Below are positions 1 through 13,088 of a DNA stretch of 64,000 bases, piece by piece (position 1 is the stretch's first letter; each line of letters starts with the position of its first letter). The notes beneath the pieces were generated by a model. That model was not told the origin of the DNA. It was given only the letters and a program-made list of their open reading frames with translations, and did no database searches. The position numbers were made by a program, and so were the translations under genes. The stretch comes from Malania oleifera. Its lineage: Eukaryota > Streptophyta > Magnoliopsida > Santalales > Ximeniaceae. The DNA is taken from assembly GCF_029873635.1 (NCBI RefSeq), contig NC_080423.1:110253087-110317086 (forward strand), given 5' to 3'.

Positions 1-1135
1 TTTAAGAACCCTGAGGACTAATTGTATTGTAAGCACGGTACAGTTGTTAGGGAATTACTATTTGGCCATGTGCACCCACATTGTACTAAGAGGTGTAGGG
101 TGGTTTCAGTCGACTGGCCTACGTAAAGGTTGTACCTTCCTTGGGGTCCGGACCGGGAAGTGATAAGGCAATTGGACCTGTAATTGGGTTGTGGATGCCT
201 GTAGACGTATTTAACAGATGATTACTTTGACTTTGTCTGGGTTGATCCCCTAGGGCATAGTCCAACCTTTGGACCGCACAACTTGTCATGGGGGTTAAGT
301 ATGTCATTAGTCCCAATGAGTGTCTTTAATGCATATAAGTTAATTTACATAAATGGTGCTATTATTCATTGAACTGGTTTATACTAAGGAAGCAAATACA
401 TATTATTCAACTGTAAAGGTGTGAGTACATACATGTATGCGAATTAAAATGCATGAATGTTTATGGTGGAGTAAAACTCTCTGTCTGAGAGCTTACTCAG
501 TAAGGTGAGTGCCCTGGTAAGTATCAGTTGTAGCCTCACCCAATTAAAAATGGCAATGTTACCAACAGTATCAGAGCAAAGAGGCATTACATGAATGGGA
601 GTGTAATCTCCCCTATCCTCGGAAACTCTTGCTTATAAATGTTTATGTGTGTGTAAATATAGTCTGCATGTGTTTTTCTCAGTTGTTGTTGATTTACAAA
701 TAGTTATATTTTGCATACATTAAAACTCATGTTGGCCACACACTGATATTAACTTAATTTGCCTTACTGAGAAGTGTCTCAACCTAATTTATAAATCATC
801 TTTTCAGGACCATCTCGAGATTGAGCTTAGCAAGTTTTGGGCAGAGTGATAGCTAGTTTTTGTGAATGTCTGTAGTAACTCTAATGTGTTTCAGTTATGT
901 TTGAAGTCTCCGATATGTATTATGGTTGTATGGATTGAGTTAGTTCTCTTTTTTCTATTGAATTGTGATATGGATATTTCGAGATCTTTATGTATAAAAG
1001 TAGTTTAGAACTCTAGTAATGTTTTGGAGAATGTATTATTTATTTCCACTACTTTTATATAATGAATATGGTATCAGGTACACAGACGTCACTAAAGTAG
1101 CACCCTGGGTCCCACGTGGAGGGTTAGGATGTTAC
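1..1135 (+). mobile_element. Ty3/gypsy-type LTR remnant (5' end outside window)
   Basis: No coding potential is visible. The segment has the layout of a chromovirus LTR: a phrase 'cttactgagaagtgtctcaacc' near 762, a short purine-rich 'caggaccatctcgag' tail near 805, and an end in GGATGTTACA at about 1126-1135. The same phrase order occurs in the better defined gypsy LTR at 40919-42857 and, reversed, in 61.3-63.0 kb. The left end is cut by the window, so length, age and completeness are unknown. Identification rests on layout only. Confidence 0.35.
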
Positions 1136-2897
1136 ATTTTGGGTCAAATTTAAGGCAAAATAGTAAATTTGAAATGCCCTCGATCGACCACCTCGGTCGA
1201 ACGAACCACTGTGTCGTGGAGTCAACTTTTGACCAAGCTCTGGTCGACAGAACCGAAAAGACTAAGCCTCGGTCGACCGAACCCTAGGCAGTGTAAAAGC
1301 TTTAGTCCACCAAACAAGTTAGAAGTCAATATGTTAACTTCTCTCGGTTGACCGTTCTGTTTTGAACACACCGCCTTCGATCGACCGAAGCAACACATGT
1401 CTGAGACTCCAACTGTTTGGTCGACCGTTTGTGTTGTTCAAATTGGTCACGGTTGACCAAACCATATGAGCAATCAGCCAAACCTTAGCCATGGTCGACC
1501 AAACCTACGAAGGGTTCAAAATCGTCTCGAGACGGTCGACCATATCTGCAGTTCAAAAGTGTCACGGTCAACCGAACATAGTTATACGGTCGTCCGGCCT
1601 TGAATATGGTTGACCGAACCTCTCGGGTTGGCAAGATTTTTACCATGGTTAAACTGGATTATTTTTAATTAAACATTTTTAAAAATTTTCAAAAATACCC
1701 ATTGAATCCCTAACGGTTATATTTTTTGGAAAAACTATATATACTCCCTCATTTGTTCAAATTAAAAGAGATTAGCAAAGTGATTAGTTAAAATCCTCTG
1801 AAAATTTTATTGTGCTAAAATCTTTCATACTCCCACATTTTCATAAACTCATTGTTAAAATTCTTTCTCATACTCTATGGATTACCTATTTTAGAAAGAG
1901 TGCATTGTGTTCTTCATTTTCATTTGTAAAGTTATTGCAATTTGAGGATTGAGTGAATACTCATATATTGTGGGCATGTATACATTTCTTTAAAGCTTAA
2001 ACTCTCTTATACTTGTATTGGTTGATATTGATTTTTGAGAGTTAGCTAAAGTTTCTCCCATTGTATTTTCATTCATAAATATATCTTGGGAAAAACTATT
2101 CATAGTTTGAGAACTTGCATCCTTATTGCAAGATTCAAAAGCTTGTTTTGTGTTTTTGATAAAAATATTTTTGCAGGCTTAAATCTTAATATCTATTGTG
2201 CTTAATATTTGATAAAATATTTTGAGATATTTTTAAAGCACCTTTAATTATTCATTTATTGAATATACTATATTGAATCAAAAGGTCTCACTCTCAAATT
2301 ATCATATAATTTATTTAATTGAAAGATATATTTGATATACTCACTTGAGCATTAACTTTTATCATATTTGAGTGCATTGGTTGTATTGTGCTTATTGTGG
2401 TACATATATGCTTAGCGTAAGAAGCATCTTGATTGTACACAAATTTTATATTATTTGATTATATTACAGGCAAGACCTGAGGGGGTGTTGATCTAACCCG
2501 TAAGGATCAAGTTGTAAAGGTTGGGGTCAGTCCTATGAATTTGACCTGGGGTTTCTCACGCCCAGTAAAAAGAGGGTGTTGTAAACTGTGTCGCTCCACT
2601 CGGTAAGAGAGTATCAGTGGAATCTTCTTACTTGTGAGCTTGAGGCGGGGACGCAGGCAGTATTGGCCAAACCCCGATATCATATCTTGTGCTTCCTTAT
2701 TTCCTACACATGTATGTTATATTTGATATATTGTGAATGCTAAGTATGATTTAATTTTCACATATTATTTTTATCTGTGCAATTGATATATGCTTAGAAA
2801 GACCTTAGGTTGTGTATTACTGATATCTGATTTAACTTATGAAGAAGTTTTAAAATTCCAATTCACCCTCATCTTGAAAATACACAAATTCCAACAC
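1136..2897 (+). mobile_element. Probable SIRE/Maximus-like copia LTR remnant
   Basis: The left part (1170-1625) is packed with variants of GGTCGACCGAAC. The right part carries a block near 2640-2700 ('gaggcggggacgcaggca', then 'ggccaaaccccgata') that I associate with the R/U5 part of long copia LTRs. It ends near 'caaattccaaca' at about 2897. No reading frame, primer-binding site or partner LTR is visible, so it would be a solo or truncated LTR. The family assignment is from memory of layout. Confidence 0.38.
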
Positions 2898-3413
2898 GCA
2901 TCTTTCGATCATTTTACAAGATTTAAAATCGAAATCTCTTAAATAATTCAACCTCTAAGCAATTGTTAGATATCCATTATAGAACGAAGATAAGTTATAA
3001 ATTGACTTAGATTTTTTTTTTTCTTAAATTTTTTTCTCCTAATGTTTTATCATTGTAGAAAGGGTGGGTAGAATATAACCAATTGCTTTCTAAAATGCAA
3101 AAAATTGAACTTGGTAAGTGGAAAGATGATGTGAGGGCTCCAAAGACAAACACGTGTCACACTACAACAATTTGTGTCTATCCTATCCTATTTCTAATAA
3201 CAATGATATCATATGTAGACTTATTTTTCTCTTGTTCATTTCAAATGTATGACACCATGACTATTATTTTTACTAAAATAGGTATAAACACTTGCAGCCT
3301 GTTCAAAACAATCATAAGCAATTGCAGTGGAAAATTTGTTCCCATTTGAAATTAAATTTTTTTAAAAATACATTAGGTAAATAAAAAACTTCTTCTTCTT
3401 CTTCTTCTTCTTC

Positions 3414-3453
<40 letters not shown>

Positions 3454-3598
3454 ATACTTTTATGTTGTTTTTAGAGTATTGAAATCGAGATAACAAGTAT
3501 TATGTTCAAAATAGAAGTAAACATTTGTTGAGATAGTGTTTGGAAGCATGAATTTTAGAATTTAAATTTGGATTTTTTGAATTTAAATGAAATTCAAC

Positions 3599-3634
<36 letters not shown>

Positions 3635-4386
3635 GAATAAAATAAATTCACACGAGTTCAAATTTAAGGTTTGAGCATAAGGCGAGAGTTAAAGTATTAA
3701 AAAAAATAATTATTTTAAATTATTTTTTAGTGTTCGGAAACATGACTTTTACAATTTAAATTTGGATTAATTCAAATTTAAGGAGAATTCTGTGCACGCT
3801 CCAAACATAAAGTGAGAATTAAAGTATTAAAAAAATGGTCATTTTAAATTTTTTTGTGAAGCAGTCATCTTTAATTGTTGAAAAAGAGAGGAATTTTTTT
3901 TTTCTTGGGGATTCTAAAATTAAAATATTGTATCTTTAAGAATACATAGTTTAAGCTTTAGATTTAGAAGTAATAATGTCTATTTTTATGTAATTTTATG
4001 ATAATAAAATAAAAATCATTGGGTAAGGATATAATAATTAGGGGAGAAATCACTCGTACAAACAATTTTGTTATTTTTAATAATATAAAATAGTATAAGA
4101 AAAACATCTTTAAGGGTAGACATTCTATATGAATCAAACGTCGGGAGTGCATTCCAATTAAGTTATAACAAAATAATTGGATACCCTTAAGCTGTTTGAT
4201 TAGACTGGTGAATTCTAGTATAACTGAGTTGCAAGTTCTCTCGAGTGTAACTCAGTCGTAGGTTCTTAAAACTTGAGTTTGACTTGATTAAATTCAATTA
4301 CATGTGTACAACATATTCACTAAATTACTTCTGTAACATAGAATTAAAAAATCATAAAAGGTCGATTAAGTTCGTAAAAGTAGTCT

Positions 4387-4421
<35 letters not shown>

Positions 4422-7265
4422 CCTAGCAACTACGGTATGTTTGAGCCCGGGTTTTGTTAAAATAAGGTCGAGTTGTCAAAGAAGTGGCAAAAGAGGCCAA
4501 AAAAAAAAAAAAAGGAAAGAAAGAAAACCAAACGTGAAGTGAGAAAGTAGAAGAAGGGCATTGTAAGGAGATCATAGAAGGACACAACACAAATCATCAG
4601 CGAAAGAAAAGAAAAGAAAAGAAAAGAAAGTGAAGGGTAGTGTGTACGCATATATTAAATAACGGAAAAGTTTTTGATAGAGAAGCAATCTGAGACCCAT
4701 AACCGTTGCGTTCAAACGGGCTGTGCAGTTCGGGTGTTGTACGCTTGCCGACGTACAATGCGTAGTTGCGTGCCGTGTCAAGTCCTTTACATATTGTTTT
4801 TCGTTTTTGTTTGGGCTTTTATGTTCTTTACCAAAATTTTCTTGTGTGGATCAATGAGAAAAATATGTGACCCATATTAAAAATTTGGGAAAATTTTAAA
4901 TAAATAAAAACAAGTTTTGATAGAATTAAATAAGAACAAATAAGATATATGTTGTCAGGATTAAATAAGACTAATCACATTGCGACACATTGACGTTGAC
5001 TCTTCTATTACGAAAAAAGTTAAGGTTTCAGTCTTTGTATCTTTAGACTCTTATAAACACTTTTTTTTTTATCTTTGTGTGGAGGTAGATTTCTCTAATC
5101 CAAAACATATGTTCTTATGAAAAAAAATGCTTTCTCTTGAGCGTCATTAGGAATCACTGGTGGACTTGTTAAATTTTGCGTCAACACAAGTGATATAGAT
5201 AGTAATCGATAAAGAAGTCTTATGATTTCTAGGGTTTGGTCCAAATGGTCATGGGACTTCTTGGTAATAGGAGGTCTTAGATAATAATTTATGCATAAAG
5301 GTTATCAAGAGAGACCATGGATCTGAATTAATTTGGTATTGTCAAATGAAATTTGAAGGATTGTCCCATCATTGTACGTCTAATAATTTGCTTCAAGTAA
5401 TTATTAATTAATAAATAGTATCTTAACGATTTGACCATTAACAATGTTTTATGTTTAAATAATTTAATTAGTGGCAAAAATTTTAAGAATGGAAATGAGT
5501 AATTCTCTTCGTGTGTAGTCTATATCCATGTGGGTCTTCTAGACCAAAACTTTTTCTTTTTACCAAAATAGTCAAAAGAATCGAACAAGAAGTAGTTTAG
5601 CTACCGTTTGAATTTTAGTAGCTACCATTTACATTAATTAATTTTTTTATTTTATGTTTTTTTAAATCTCAAATAACTTTAAGAATAAAAAATATTTAAA
5701 TTTAATTAAAAATAAGAATAGAAAATTTATTTATTTGTTTGTTACATATTTTATTTTATTTTTTCTCTCATATTCCTTCATAACCAAACATAAATATTAA
5801 AACCATTGAACCTCATAACTATCAATATGAAATTCTATAGAACATTGACTAGATGCCAAATCATTTAGGGCTTGACCTTAAAATTAGTAATTTATTGTAT
5901 TTTAAATTATTATCAAGTTAATTAAAATAAAAGTTATAAAAATATATAATATACATAAATTATTATTTAAAAAATATAACTTACTCCACAAATCAAATGG
6001 GTTTATTTTTTTAAAAAAGTTTTGACTTCTAATATATAAAGAGTGCATCGTTTTCAACTTGCATCATTTGTTACATTACAATGACACTTAATTTTGCATA
6101 TAAAAGAAACTTTACTACTCAAAGTAGTATGTTTCAATTTTAGCATATTAATACTATAAATTTTTTTATAGAAAAATAAATGGACTCCTCAATTTTCAAT
6201 ATTTGACATGTATTTATTATGAATGATGGAACGATCATGATAAATCATATTATTAATTAATTACATTGATAAGGATAAAGTATGTCAACATTTAATAAGG
6301 AGCCATCGGCAAATGACTTAAGCCACTTAAAAATAAAACGAAAAAAAGATGAAGGGTCTTATGCCCCACATAGAGACAATAATCCCAAATTGATAAGGCC
6401 ATTTAAGTCATATTACGAAATATAAATAGGAAATTAGGCAAAGTAAGGAGGAGTATACATTACATAGGAAAATACTTGATGACAAGGGTCTGTGTTTTTA
6501 TGGGTCTACATGACAACTTTAGAGTAAATGAAATAGTCCTCTTACCACGTGGACCCATGATGACACAGACCTATGTATAAATTTGCAGATCATATAATAA
6601 AATATGCTTTAAGTTCTTAGTATATACACAATGTCAAGCTGTAAGACTATATAGCATAAGCCCACTAATAGGTCGTGTGTAATATTGAAACTGTAAGTTG
6701 AATATAAGTAACTTTGATCAATTAAATTTATGATAATTTTTATTTGTTGATAGTTCCTAAAGATACTGAGATTTCTTATTTTCTTTTTTCAAGATATAAG
6801 TGATCACTAATGACATATGAAATTGAATACTAAAGCTCGATTTTTAGCATCAACAAAGGAGAAGTATTATTTTTTTTATTAAGTCACGTAATGATGTGAA
6901 TGTAAAGGCGGTCTTTTACAATCTTTACCCTTGGAGAAAATTTTAGCCAAGTGTATTTATATTTTTCAAAATTTCCTTGCTCAAAAACAAAATAAAAAAT
7001 GAACTTTTTTTCTTACCAAATGAAGAGGGGAAAAAATTCAAAAAGGCTAAAAGGGAAAATAACCAAGTCTATGGTCTACAATACCACAAATTTGCAATAG
7101 CCGATCATTAAGCCTAATACCAATCCCACCACACGGTACCAAACCAAACACTACTCATGAATTTAGCAACAGATCCACTGACCACTACTCTCCTGGCTAG
7201 CCTCTTATTCAGATTTCGACAGCCCTGTTCACATCACTTTCTCTCCCTCAAAACACGTATACAGA
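2898..7265. other. AT-rich intergenic DNA with microsatellites
   Basis: No convincing exon is seen. It contains a CTT then ATT microsatellite (about 3387-3452), TA runs at 3600-3630 and 4388-4421, and a decayed direct repeat (about 3536-3720 and 3725-3850) sharing 'gaatttaaatttggatt' and 'gttaaagtattaaaaaaa' phrases. A hairpin-forming inverted repeat lies at 6485-6575 and is listed separately. Short open frames here look random. Confidence 0.6.
6485..6575. repeat. Imperfect inverted repeat, miRNA- or MITE-like hairpin
   Basis: The 5' arm at 6485-6513 (AGGGTCTGTGTTTTTATGGG and onwards) is complementary to the 3' arm at 6546-6575 (read in reverse, AGGTCTGTGTCATCATGGGTC). About 27 bp pair with a few mismatches around a loop of roughly 32 nt. 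It does not match a plant miRNA family I recognise and no target-site duplication is evident. Confidence 0.45.
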
Positions 7266-7440
7266 GTCTCTCTCTCTCTCTCTCTCTCTTTCAAATAGCT
7301 CCAAAAAATTAAGCTCCTCCCTCTCTTTCAGACAGCCACAGCAGCGCTGTTCTCTCTCTCTCTCTCTCTTCTCTGTTTCTGCCCTTTTCTGCTCCACAGC
7401 TAGACCTTCCATACCGGAAGATCTGATAGCTCAATCATCA
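7266..7440 (+). promoter_or_regulatory. CT-rich leader of the CASP-like gene
   Basis: Two pyrimidine tracts, at about 7268-7290 and 7352-7370, consist of CT dinucleotide repeats just upstream of the ATG at 7441. Such Y-patch or CT-rich 5' leaders are common in plant housekeeping and membrane-protein genes. I see no clear TATA box at the expected distance, so the transcription start is not fixed. Confidence 0.45.
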
Positions 7441-8261
7441 ATGGCGATCACCGGCGACAAATTCACGCAAAACCCACTTCAGAAAACCCAGAAAATTTTC
7501 CAGGTAGCCCAAATTTTCCTGAGAATCTTAGCATTCGCCACGGCATTGACCGCCACATGCCTCATGGTGACCAACAAGCAGAGCACTGTGATATTTGGGA
7601 TCGAGATCGATGCTAAGTACAGCTACTCATCTGCTTTCAAGTAAGATTTCATTCATACAAACACTTTTCATGATGATATAATAATAACACCCACGAAATT
7701 TCAGGCAAAATTTCAAGTTTTTCTGATCCGAATTTCATTTTTTAAATTGGGTTGCTCGATATTCTCCGTAGGTTCTTTGCGTTGGCGAATGCTGTTGCGT
7801 GTGCCTTCTGTGTGGTCTCCCTGTTCCTCGCCTTCTTCCTCGCTCGCCAGGGCTCAATTAACCCTTCTACCTACTTTCTATTGTTTCTTCATGATCTGGT
7901 GATTCATTAATTTTTTTTAAAAAAAAAATTGTTTAATTCATACATATATAACATTATTGAGATTCAGGGATTAACTAATTTGTAGAGCTATTAATTAATT
8001 ATTTTTATTTTTGATATTTATGTATTGAAGATGATGATGGGTTTGGTGCTGGCGGCGTGTGCGGCGGCGACGGCGATAGGGTACGTGGGGCAGTACGGGA
8101 ACCGGCACACCGGCTGGGTTTCCATCTGCAACCAGTTCGGCAAGTTCTGCCGGCGAAGCACCATCTCCGTCGTCCTCTCCTACCTCTCTTTCATTTCCCT
8201 GCTTTTGCTTTCCGTCATCTCCGCCTACATGTCCAGACACTACCACAGCATCCCTCTTTGA
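7441..8261 (+). CDS. CASP-like membrane protein (CASPL1 group), three exons
   Basis: Exons are 7441-7640, 7772-7898 and 8031-8261. Each intron begins GT and ends AG, and the joined frame gives 185 residues with stop TGA at 8259-8261. The product has four hydrophobic segments: about residues 22-42 (IFLRILAFATALTATCLMV), 66-87 (FFALANAVACAFCVVSLFLA), 103-125 (around FLLFLHDL then MMMGLVLAACAAATAIGYVG) and 152-172 (ISVVLSYLSFISLLLLSVIS). The motif YVGQYGNRHTGWVSICNQFGKFC after the third segment is diagnostic of the Casparian strip membrane domain protein-like (CASPL, MARVEL-related) family, subgroup 1. Family members are small tetraspan plasma-membrane proteins; CASPs themselves scaffold the Casparian strip, while the role of most CASPLs is unknown. 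The length fits the family and nothing looks broken. Confidence 0.92.
7641..7771 (+). other. Intron 1 of CASP-like gene
   Basis: Donor AA|GTAAGA at 7641 and acceptor CCGTAG| at 7771. The split codon AA|G restores lysine followed by FFALANAV. The intron is AT-rich, unlike the GC-richer exons on both sides. Confidence 0.88.
7899..8030 (+). other. Intron 2 of CASP-like gene
   Basis: Donor CTG|GTGATT at 7899 and acceptor TTGAAG| at 8030. It joins in phase 0, FLLFLHDL to MMMGLVLA, as expected for the third membrane segment of CASPL1 proteins. Without splicing the frame would stop at 7909. Confidence 0.85.
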
Positions 8262-9517
8262 CTTTTCAGTATTACTCACTAGATGCTCCTCTTGATCATG
8301 ATCAGAAAGATAGAACACAGTTGTCTTGATGACGTTGATGTTGATGGTGATGACGATGAGGAATTGCTGGTGTTGATGTAATCGTGCAAACGGGTTTCTT
8401 CTCAGATGGGCTGTTTCTGTTTTGTGTTTCAAGTATTTTGGGTTTTTGTAGTTGAAGTATTAAAAATAGGATGTGAGCTTGATGAGAATTGGGATTACCA
8501 AAACAAATTAATACATGGTAATGATCTGAGGTATGAGATTTTGAACGTTTAAGATTTTTAAATTTTGTGTATTTGATTTTTCTTAGTTTTTCATCGTATT
8601 AAAATAAGTTTTTATTTTTAATATTATTTAATATAAAAATATAATAAAAATATATTTTCTTCTTAATTTTTTTTCCTTCCCTTTTTCAAACAAAATCCTT
8701 AATCCAAAGAGCCTTAAAAGTTCTCTATAATAGACGACCAACCGAGAGAACTAGGTCACGACTTGGATGATCTCGTCTCTCATTAATGATTGTCTTTGAT
8801 TAAACTTTAAAGTACTATAATTATGATTAAACTTTAATGCTTATGATTCTACAACTTGTTTAATGCAATTATAAAACTAAAACCGAGTAAAATCCATTGC
8901 AAGGTCCATAATGATGAGGAACTATCATGAAAAAATTAATATAAAAAAATATTTTTAAATTTATTTATTTAATATATTAATTTTTGGTGTGTTATATAAT
9001 ATTAATTTTAGTTAAAACCCACTTTAGCTTTTTGAAGTTTGGTGTTGGGAGCAAATGAGTTGGAGAGGTGTCCTCTGCCCTCTGGCCTCTTCCTGCTTCC
9101 AAATCTCCAAAAGTGCTACAAAACAAACACACCACACATCACATCTAAAATATTACATATTGCTTGAGGGTTGTTCACACTTGAAAAGTTTTTTTCCTTA
9201 ACTTTTTCAAAAATAAAAAATAAAAAAATAAAATATACCATGCCCAATTTTAGATTTTGAATTTAAATTTATATGAATTTGAAAGAAATTAAACACAAAT
9301 TTATACTGTGTTTTGTACTGATCTATATAAATGTAAGCTTGAGACCTGAATTGTAAGGTAAGATTTTACTCGTATTAAGAATTTAGAAAGAACGCTTATT
9401 TTTCATTTGTTCTAATATAATTATAAATTTAAAAAAATTAAATCTTAACGATATGTAAAAGAAAATTTTTTATTATATTATTTTCTTTTTAACTTTTTCT
9501 GATAATCAAATATGAAA

Positions 9518-9556
<39 letters not shown>

Positions 9557-10035
9557 CAAGTCCCAAAGAGGACTAACTTGTTTTTTGTTTTTAATGAAAT
9601 AGTGATCATTTATCCCATTAATTATCTTTTTTCTTGATGACCATTTTGGCTTTTTCTTTGAGAGAGCGTAGTTAAAGACAATTTTGGTAATTAATCTTGA
9701 TATTTGTAATTTCTTATTACTTGTACGATATTATATATAGTCTCTTTGGAAAAAAAAAATACTCGTATGAAACGATCCTTACACATAAGAACTGAAACCA
9801 ACCAATTGCAAAATATTTTATTCACAATTAAATAAAAAATTATTAGTTAAATAGTCTAATCATGTTACCTTACATCTTGTATATATATATTCTTGAACAA
9901 TTTTAATCTGATAAATTTTTAAGTTAATAGCATTTCAAAATAAATTTGTATAATATGTTCTAAAATTCGATTGGGCTCAAATGTTAGGTTAACCTAAATT
10001 GTGACATAATTAGGTTATCTAAGATATGATTAATG
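8262..10035. other. 3' flank of CASP-like gene, then AT-rich intergenic DNA
   Basis: The first 250 bases or so are the likely 3' UTR of the CASP-like gene; no single poly(A) signal stands out. The remainder is AT-rich with a TA run at 9524-9552. I see no exon or recognisable element. Confidence 0.5.
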
Positions 10036-10048
10036 ATATAAATGGGTC

Positions 10049-10459
10049 GCCTCCATGGTCATGGCGCGGTGGAAAGACTTCAACAAGTAAGAAGAAGCAT
10101 CAGGAATTCAATTTCATGTAGATATACTCACGAAGTTAGCGGTACATGTAGATGGTGAGAGTTTATTCTGTGAACCAGCGGGGACTATGGATGGTGAGAG
10201 TTCGCTCTATGAGTCAAAGGGGACTGTGGATGGTAAGAGTTCTCTATGAGCCAGTAGGGACACGTAGATGGTAATGGAAATGTGTCCCAGGGTTCGGATT
10301 GGCCGAACGTCCAACTGATGCATAGAAGCTGTGTCCGCATTCTGGATTTTACCTTGATCAGCGAGACCTGAGGGCGGGGGATGTTGATCTGTAGGTTTAG
10401 TGCCGCACCAGAGGGTCCGAATGGCTCATTGGTGGTTGGAGTTCCTATGTAATCAAAAT
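10049..10459 (+). mobile_element. SINE-like retroposon, copy 1, flanked by a 13-bp duplication
   Basis: A 411-bp insert lies between ATATAAATGGGTC (10036-10048) and ATATAAATGAGTC (10460-10472), a 13-bp direct repeat with one mismatch, typical of LINE-mobilised insertions. It starts GCCTCCATGGTCATGGCGCG and ends CTATGTAATCAAAAT. Inside are three imperfect 38-bp repeats ('ggtgagagtt...gggactatggat', about 10154-10270). A second copy, inverted relative to this one, lies at 22200-22435. The open frame across it on the minus strand is not protein-like. No family name is recognised. Confidence 0.55.
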
Positions 10460-10472
10460 ATATAAATGAGTC

Positions 10473-12250
10473 CAAATATTAACGTGACATCTTACAATTG
10501 CTGGTTTTAAATCTAGTTGCGACAACTGTCCCTTAAATGCCTTCCTTATGATTATTTTTAATTAAATTCACAAAGTATTTAAATGACTATTAGATATATG
10601 TTTGACATCATTAAGCATGATTAATAGCCCTATTTTCCAAAAAATAAAAATGGAATTTGAGAAGTGGACCTCCTTCATAGGAACTTTACTAAGATCCTCT
10701 TTGAAATTTTAAATTTTCATTAAAGTCTTTTGAATTTGGAGCTGCTTGGGTTTAAATAAAATTTAATATATAATTTATATGTTGAATTTGTTCAAGCAAA
10801 GATCTCAAAAAAAAAAGAAGCATAAAAGATAAAATATTTTGTGATTTATTACACTAGCTTGAGGTCCACCTAATGATTATTATCATAATTTGTCTTACAA
10901 TAAATCTCGATTTATTGATTTGGCAAGAAATAAATTAGACTATCATTTTTTGTATTATACTTTCTAATATAGGTTCACGCTCCATTGCTATGCGTCCGAA
11001 AATAGCACTAGAAACTTTTTATGTTCAAATATTTGTCACATAATAACAGCACATTATTGTGAGTAAAATGATGTGTTGCGATTTTAAATGAGATCTTTTT
11101 ATTCATTACGTGTCAAAATGTTAATAGGCAAAATACATATATTATGCAACAAAAAATAGAAGAGGAGCCTATGCCTATAAAATAAACTCAGAGAATGGAG
11201 GGGGAAAGAGGGGAAGAGTAAACTCTCCTACAACCCCTGAGGTCGCAGAAGAAAATGTTGGAAGATAAAAGAGACTCACTTATAGTAAAATTACGATAGT
11301 GGTTCATATTTATAGGGCGATCTAATTAAGGTTAGTAGCATCGGAGAAAGTTAAGAGACCCCAGTTGATCATCCAAGTAAACACTTCTTGAATGATCAAG
11401 ACCTTATTTGTATTGGGATAGTGCTCTTTAATCTCTCCGAAGAATTATATTTGAAGAGAAGAAGAGGCCACTTGAAGTTCGTAAGATATGAGAAGACTTT
11501 TGCATGAAGGACAAGAGGCCTAAGTTGGTGAAATCTTTCCGAGGATGAAAGCAAGTCTAGTTGTGCATTAAGAGATTGATTTGCAATAAAACCTCTTATG
11601 ATTCTTATTAACTTTTGAATAATCTAATTAAAATATAGAAGACAAAGTTAACTAGCTGGTCAAACCAAAATCATTGTGATGATGAAAGACCTAACTATGC
11701 ATCAGGAGAGTACTTTCCCTTCAACTAAGACCTACTGTTCATATATCATAGTATTTGAACATTTAGAGCTTTTTTTTTTTTTAAATTTTCTAAAAGAGAA
11801 ATTTAATTTTGAGTTATTTTTATTTGTAATTGAGTTTCAAACTAAGAATACTTATTTTCAGTACAATAGAGATTTTCTTACAAATTTGCGGATGTAGACA
11901 CTTCTGAACCAAATTAACGTGTTTCATTTTTATATTATTTTATTATCGTGTGTGGATAATCCCATTTCCCGAATAATCTTCCTTAGTTTCACTTCAATTA
12001 TATAAATAACACCACAAACAACATTTTCCTTTTATATATGCATTTATATTATTCTCTCCTCATCTTTAAAAAAAAAAAAAATTACTAAATTTTTTTTTCT
12101 TTTCACTAGTAGCATTCTAACATTGTATTAACCCTGCTACAATATAATCAGAAAAATACATGAAAAGAAATTGAATTATGTTTGAGAGCATGAATTTTTA
12201 ATGGTAAACTTCAATGTGATTTTACACTTTCAATTATTTAAATTAACATA
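10473..12250. other. AT-rich intergenic DNA
   Basis: No exon, RNA gene or named repeat can be supported. A somewhat less AT-rich patch at about 11180-11600 has 'ctacaacccctgaggtcgcag' and short purine-rich phrases but no open frame of note. It could be an old retroelement spacer. Confidence 0.45.
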
Positions 12251-12540
12251 TGTTGAGAATTAACAACAAATTCCCGAAACCTGTGAGAAACAAAATAAAA
12301 AAAGAATACAGGTAAAAAAAAAAAATCAATCACACGCACAGGACAATATTTACGTGGTTCGATAATTTTACCTACGTCCACGGAGTTGCAAGGATTTCAC
12401 TATTATCAGGAAGAAAAATACAGAGAGTGTGGCGGTACAATATTCTCTCTCCCTCTCTCTCGCTTTCTGGCAAAGTGTGACCACTTACCTTAATCACCCA
12501 AAAAATAATCATTTTATATGCTGCATATCGGTTCCGAATG
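12251..12540. mobile_element. LTR-retrotransposon end fragment
   Basis: Contains 'tatttacgtggttcgataat', 'cctacgtccacggag' and 'gcaaggatttcactatt' (about 12348-12405), a phrase set common at the ends of plant LTR elements. A more diverged relative with 'gtaattcgatagcatgcc' and 'aaatttcattattatag' lies near 23730-23960. It begins TGTTGAG at 12251. Boundaries and orientation are not certain. Confidence 0.4.
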
Positions 12541-13048
12541 GGCTACAAAATGGGCCCAAAAAATTTTCCCCCAGAAGTACGACTTGGGCCGCTTAGTCCA
12601 TGAACACAATAAGCCTTAGGATAGAAATCTTTCATTAAAGAAAAATCGAATCATCATCCAGATTGAATGCAACTAGGCTCCACAAAAGCCAAACAACATA
12701 AATTTGAATTTAAGCACTAAACCCCAAATATAAGGCTAGGTTAGGAAATTGGAATGGAGGGAAGGATGCATGGAGATGCAGTGCCATAAGAGAAGAAATT
12801 AATATGGATGCAGTAAGTAGGCTGGTTGAGTTGGATACTCCAATCCTAGCACATGGGGTTTTTTTCAATATAGCCCCTTTTCTGATTTCTACATTTAAAG
12901 CCATTATAGAGAGTTGGGAGTGTCTTCACGAATAAGACCCATCCCTAAGCATGTTCATATGAAAGTCTCTGCTCCCTTTTTCATTTTGGGAAAAAGTTGA
13001 TCCACCCATGCATCTGTTGCAATGCTCATCACTTCTTCTTCTTCTTCT

Positions 13049-13088
<40 letters not shown>

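Noticed and set aside
7995-8432. 145-codon minus-strand open frame and a shifted plus-strand frame over exon 3
   Set aside because: Both are shadows of the GC-rich third exon of the CASP-like gene, which has the family motif in its own frame.
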